From an uncultured Bacilli bacterium (lineage in GTDB: Bacteria > Bacillota_I > Bacilli_A > RFN20 > CAG-826), in the NCBI GenBank assembly GCA_934162685.1, contig CAKPJO010000075.1:1-7721 (forward strand): a stretch of 7,721 nt of DNA, in the 5' to 3' direction. The notes under the pieces were generated by a model. The model worked only from the letters and a program-made list of their open reading frames with translations, was not told the DNA's origin and did not search any database. Position numbers and translations under genes: made by a program. Of this stretch, positions 6,221-7,721 are shown piece by piece. Position 1 is the stretch's first letter. Every line of letters begins with the position of its first letter.

Positions 6221-6249
6221 TTTACTTGGTTAATACTACATAGTATAAT
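6221..6249 (+). promoter_or_regulatory. Candidate housekeeping promoter of the ECF sigma gene, with overlapping dyad
   Basis: TTTACT (6221-6226, 4 of 6 consensus bases) is 17 bases from a perfect TATAAT (6244-6249), about 24 bases before the sigma-factor ATG. The palindrome ATACTA-CA-TAGTAT (6233-6246) overlaps the 5' part of the -10 box and could be an operator or chance. The AAGYGTGGACA element found at the two neighbouring genes is absent here, so the sigma gene does not appear to be autoregulated through it. Confidence 0.5.
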
Positions 6250-6272
6250 TCAATTAATTAAGAGGTGTAATG

Positions 6273-6809
6273 ATGGATAAAGATATAAATAAAATAATAG
6301 AATATGCCTTATCTCTCATTACTGATGGCGATGAAAAAGGCATTGACATAATTTATAAAACGATGGGGAAAGTTATGTTTGTTATTGCTAAAGGCATTAC
6401 CAATGATAATTTCATTAGTGAAGATGTTATTCAAGATAGTTTATTAAAAATAGTACAAAGCGCTAATACATATAAAAAAGGTTCTAATGGCTATGCTTGG
6501 ATTTGTAAAATAACTAAAAACACTGCCTTGAATACTATTAAAACTTTGAATAATAATCCCACTATCGACATTGATGAATTTGCTAATATTAGTGACGATA
6601 ATGATTTAACTAATAAATCTCATACTCAATTACTAGTGGAACAATTAATGAATTCTTTAACTCCACCAATAGTAAAACAAATGATATATATGAAATATTT
6701 TTTAGATATGAGCGTAAGAGAAATAGCTAAAGAAATCAAAAAATCTAAATCATATGTAAGTAAAGAAATACAAAAAGCCGAAGAAAAAATGAAAAATTTA
6801 ATTAAGTAA
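6273..6809 (+). CDS. ECF-type RNA polymerase sigma factor
   Basis: A short two-domain sigma factor that redirects RNA polymerase to a small gene set. The sigma-2 region spans about residues 20-92, with SEDVIQDSLLKIVQSANTY and GYAWICKITKNTALNTIK matching the conserved core-binding and -10 recognition helices. A variable linker (about 93-120) follows, then sigma-4 (about 122-178), in which LTPPIVKQMIYMKYF and MSVREIAKEIKKSKSYVSKE form the -35-binding helix-turn-helix. Residues are counted from the ATG at 6270, but the adjacent ATG at 6273 is preferred because it is seven bases from GAGG (6262-6265), giving 178 residues. The next gene encodes a single-pass membrane protein, the usual layout for an ECF sigma and its anti-sigma. 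Likely targets are the two genes with the shared bipartite promoter motif. Confidence 0.88.
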   Translation: MDKDINKIIEYALSLITDGDEKGIDIIYKTMGKVMFVIAKGITNDNFISEDVIQDSLLKIVQSANTYKKGSNGYAWICKITKNTALNTIKTLNNNPTIDIDEFANISDDNDLTNKSHTQLLVEQLMNSLTPPIVKQMIYMKYFLDMSVREIAKEIKKSKSYVSKEIQKAEEKMKNLIK

Positions 6810-6842
6810 GCGTGGACAAAATAAATAAAAAGATTGTTATAT
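6808..6842 (+). promoter_or_regulatory. Candidate ECF-sigma promoter of the anti-sigma candidate
   Basis: AAGCGTGGACA (6808-6818), starting inside the sigma stop codon, is followed after 16 bases by TGTTATAT (6835-6842). The first block matches the glycosyltransferase element in 10 of 11 bases and the second in 7 of 8. Transcription would start shortly before the AAAGGA ribosome site (6849-6854), giving a very short leader. A TATAAT at 6842-6847 also exists but is 23 bases from TGGACA, too far for a housekeeping promoter. Confidence 0.55.
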
Positions 6843-6861
6843 ATAATGAAAGGACAAAATT

Positions 6862-7584
6862 ATGAGAAGCGATATCAAAGACCAAGAATTAGAAGAACTG
6901 TTCTCTAAATATGTTGAAGAACGCGCTACTACTCCTTCTAAAGACTTAACATTAAAAGCAAAAAAATATTTAAATGAACAAAAAGAATCTAAAGTTTTAG
7001 TAAATAATGCTACTTTAGCTACCAACAACGAAAATATAACATTAGATGCCAAAAGTGATAAACAAAAATATTATATTTGGAGCATTTTTATCGCTATTAT
7101 CTTAATGATTACATCCTTTTTTATTGTAAAAGGCATACGTAATAAAGAAAATGCCATGACTACATTTAGCACACTAAATGATTCTGATTTAAATGTGATA
7201 AGAAGTACATACAAGAATAAAAACTTTCTATCTTTTATAGATGAAAAACAAGTTTCTTTATATGAAGAATATGAATTAATTAATGCTACTAAAGATTATA
7301 AGGAAAACACAATTGTTGCTTATTATGTCGAATATAAAACTATTGAAAATATTGATAGCAAATTATATGTTGAACTTAATCATTTAGCGTTAGAAAAAAC
7401 TTCTTCTTATAAAAATTATAATAAATACCTTACATTAAATAAAACACTCATCTATGGTGAAATAAAGAATTCTAGTTCTTATTTCTATTTTATAAACAAT
7501 AATTACAAATATAATTTAGAACTTGTAAGTAATGATACAAATACAATCAATACGATATTAAATAAAATAACTAGTAGTTTCTAA
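6862..7584 (+). CDS. Single-pass membrane protein, candidate anti-sigma factor
   Basis: The 240-residue product has a charged N-terminal cytoplasmic part (1-68, beginning MRSDIKDQELEELFSKYVEE), one membrane helix (about 70-89) followed by a positively charged VKGIRNK, and an extracytoplasmic domain of about 150 residues rich in Lys, Asn and Tyr. Position directly after an ECF sigma gene, 52 bases from its stop, and this topology are those of transmembrane anti-sigma factors. It contains no cysteine at all, so the zinc-binding HxxxCxxC anti-sigma motif is absent and the sigma-binding mode would differ. I do not recognise the outer domain. The ATG follows AAAGGA (6849-6854) by seven bases. It could be transcribed both with the sigma gene and from its own candidate ECF promoter, which would give negative feedback. 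Confidence 0.72.
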   Translation: MRSDIKDQELEELFSKYVEERATTPSKDLTLKAKKYLNEQKESKVLVNNATLATNNENITLDAKSDKQKYYIWSIFIAIILMITSFFIVKGIRNKENAMTTFSTLNDSDLNVIRSTYKNKNFLSFIDEKQVSLYEEYELINATKDYKENTIVAYYVEYKTIENIDSKLYVELNHLALEKTSSYKNYNKYLTLNKTLIYGEIKNSSSYFYFINNNYKYNLELVSNDTNTINTILNKITSSF

Positions 7585-7599
7585 ACTACTAGTTATTTT
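7564..7599. terminator. Bidirectional terminator shared by two convergent genes
   Basis: AAAATAACTAGTAGTTT (7564-7580) and AAACTACTAGTTATTTT (7583-7599) are perfect complements over 17 bases, separated by two bases (in practice a small loop of four to six). The A-tract on the left and T-tract on the right make it usable from both strands. The anti-sigma candidate's TAA (7582-7584) and the stop of the minus-strand gene (7591-7589) both lie inside the hairpin. Confidence 0.88.
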
Positions 7600-7721
7600 C
7601 TATTGTTTCCATTTCTTTAATAGCCTTTTTATAAACACTAATGAAATAAATAAGCTCAGCAGTCCCTGTTATTAACCAAGAGAATATATATAATAAATAT
7701 AAAGATGGTATGGTTTTAAAA
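7589..7721 (-). CDS. C-terminal fragment of a membrane protein (continues past the window)
   Basis: On the minus strand an open frame enters from the right edge and ends with TAG at 7591-7589. The visible 43 residues are FKTIPSLYLLYIF, then SWLITGTAELIYFISVY, then the charged tail KKAIKEMETIENN. This gives one long or two short hydrophobic segments with a cytoplasmic-type charged end, typical of the end of an integral membrane protein. It converges on the anti-sigma candidate with four bases between stops and ends in the shared hairpin, which supports it as a real gene. The family cannot be told from this fragment. Confidence 0.6.
   Translation of the reverse strand, partial: FKTIPSLYLLYIFSWLITGTAELIYFISVYKKAIKEMETIENN

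Noticed and set aside
6837..7052. Minus-strand open frame of 71 codons opposite the anti-sigma candidate
   Set aside because: It overlaps a better-supported gene on the other strand and would run through that gene's promoter and ribosome site.
1..7721. UGA-tryptophan (Mollicutes) genetic code
   Set aside because: Tryptophans are encoded by TGG and all major genes are full length under the standard code; no gene needs TGA to be read.
1..7721. CRISPR array, rRNA or tRNA genes
   Set aside because: There are no regularly spaced short repeats and no cloverleaf-type or conserved rRNA segments in the window.

Overview
The window is strongly AT-rich and densely coded. TAA dominates as stop codon (TAG once or twice), tryptophan is written as TGG, and no long frame needs TGA read through, so the standard bacterial code fits. 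Gram-positive style Shine-Dalgarno sites (AAGGAG, GGGAG, AAAGGA), a lipoprotein signal and A/T-rich intrinsic terminators suggest a low-GC Bacillota or Mollicutes-related bacterium. The sequence alone does not allow a finer placement.

Left half (1-4500): an ABC importer of the nitrate/sulfonate/taurine/NMT1-THI5 class, made of ATPase (102-851), permease (832-1653) and substrate-binding lipoprotein (3476-4477). The operon is split. Between permease and binding protein lies about 1.75 kb carrying a complete RhuM-family gene on the minus strand (1886-2899), two short decayed coding remnants, a terminator-like hairpin, and a second copy of the permease 3' end. The two permease tails are identical over 187 bases (1484-1670 and 3232-3418). 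Just upstream of the identical block the right copy is still recognisably permease but diverged, largely by synonymous changes plus a one-base deletion. This looks like a recombination or gene-conversion scar marking where a RhuM cassette entered a transporter operon.

Right half (4501-7721): a membrane-embedded family 2 glycosyltransferase (minus strand, start best placed at 6120) is divergent from an ECF-type sigma factor (6273-6809), which is followed by a single-pass membrane protein in the position of an anti-sigma factor (6862-7584). The glycosyltransferase and the anti-sigma candidate share an upstream two-block sequence, AAGYGTGGACA, 16 bases, TGTTWTAT. The sigma gene instead has a housekeeping-type promoter. 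The simplest reading is a small envelope-stress regulon in which the sigma factor drives its own membrane-bound inhibitor and a surface-polysaccharide synthase. A partial membrane-protein gene enters from the right edge on the minus strand and shares a long bidirectional hairpin with the anti-sigma candidate.

The most interesting points are the conserved bipartite promoter motif that defines a candidate sigma regulon, and the RhuM insertion with its duplicated, chimeric permease tail.
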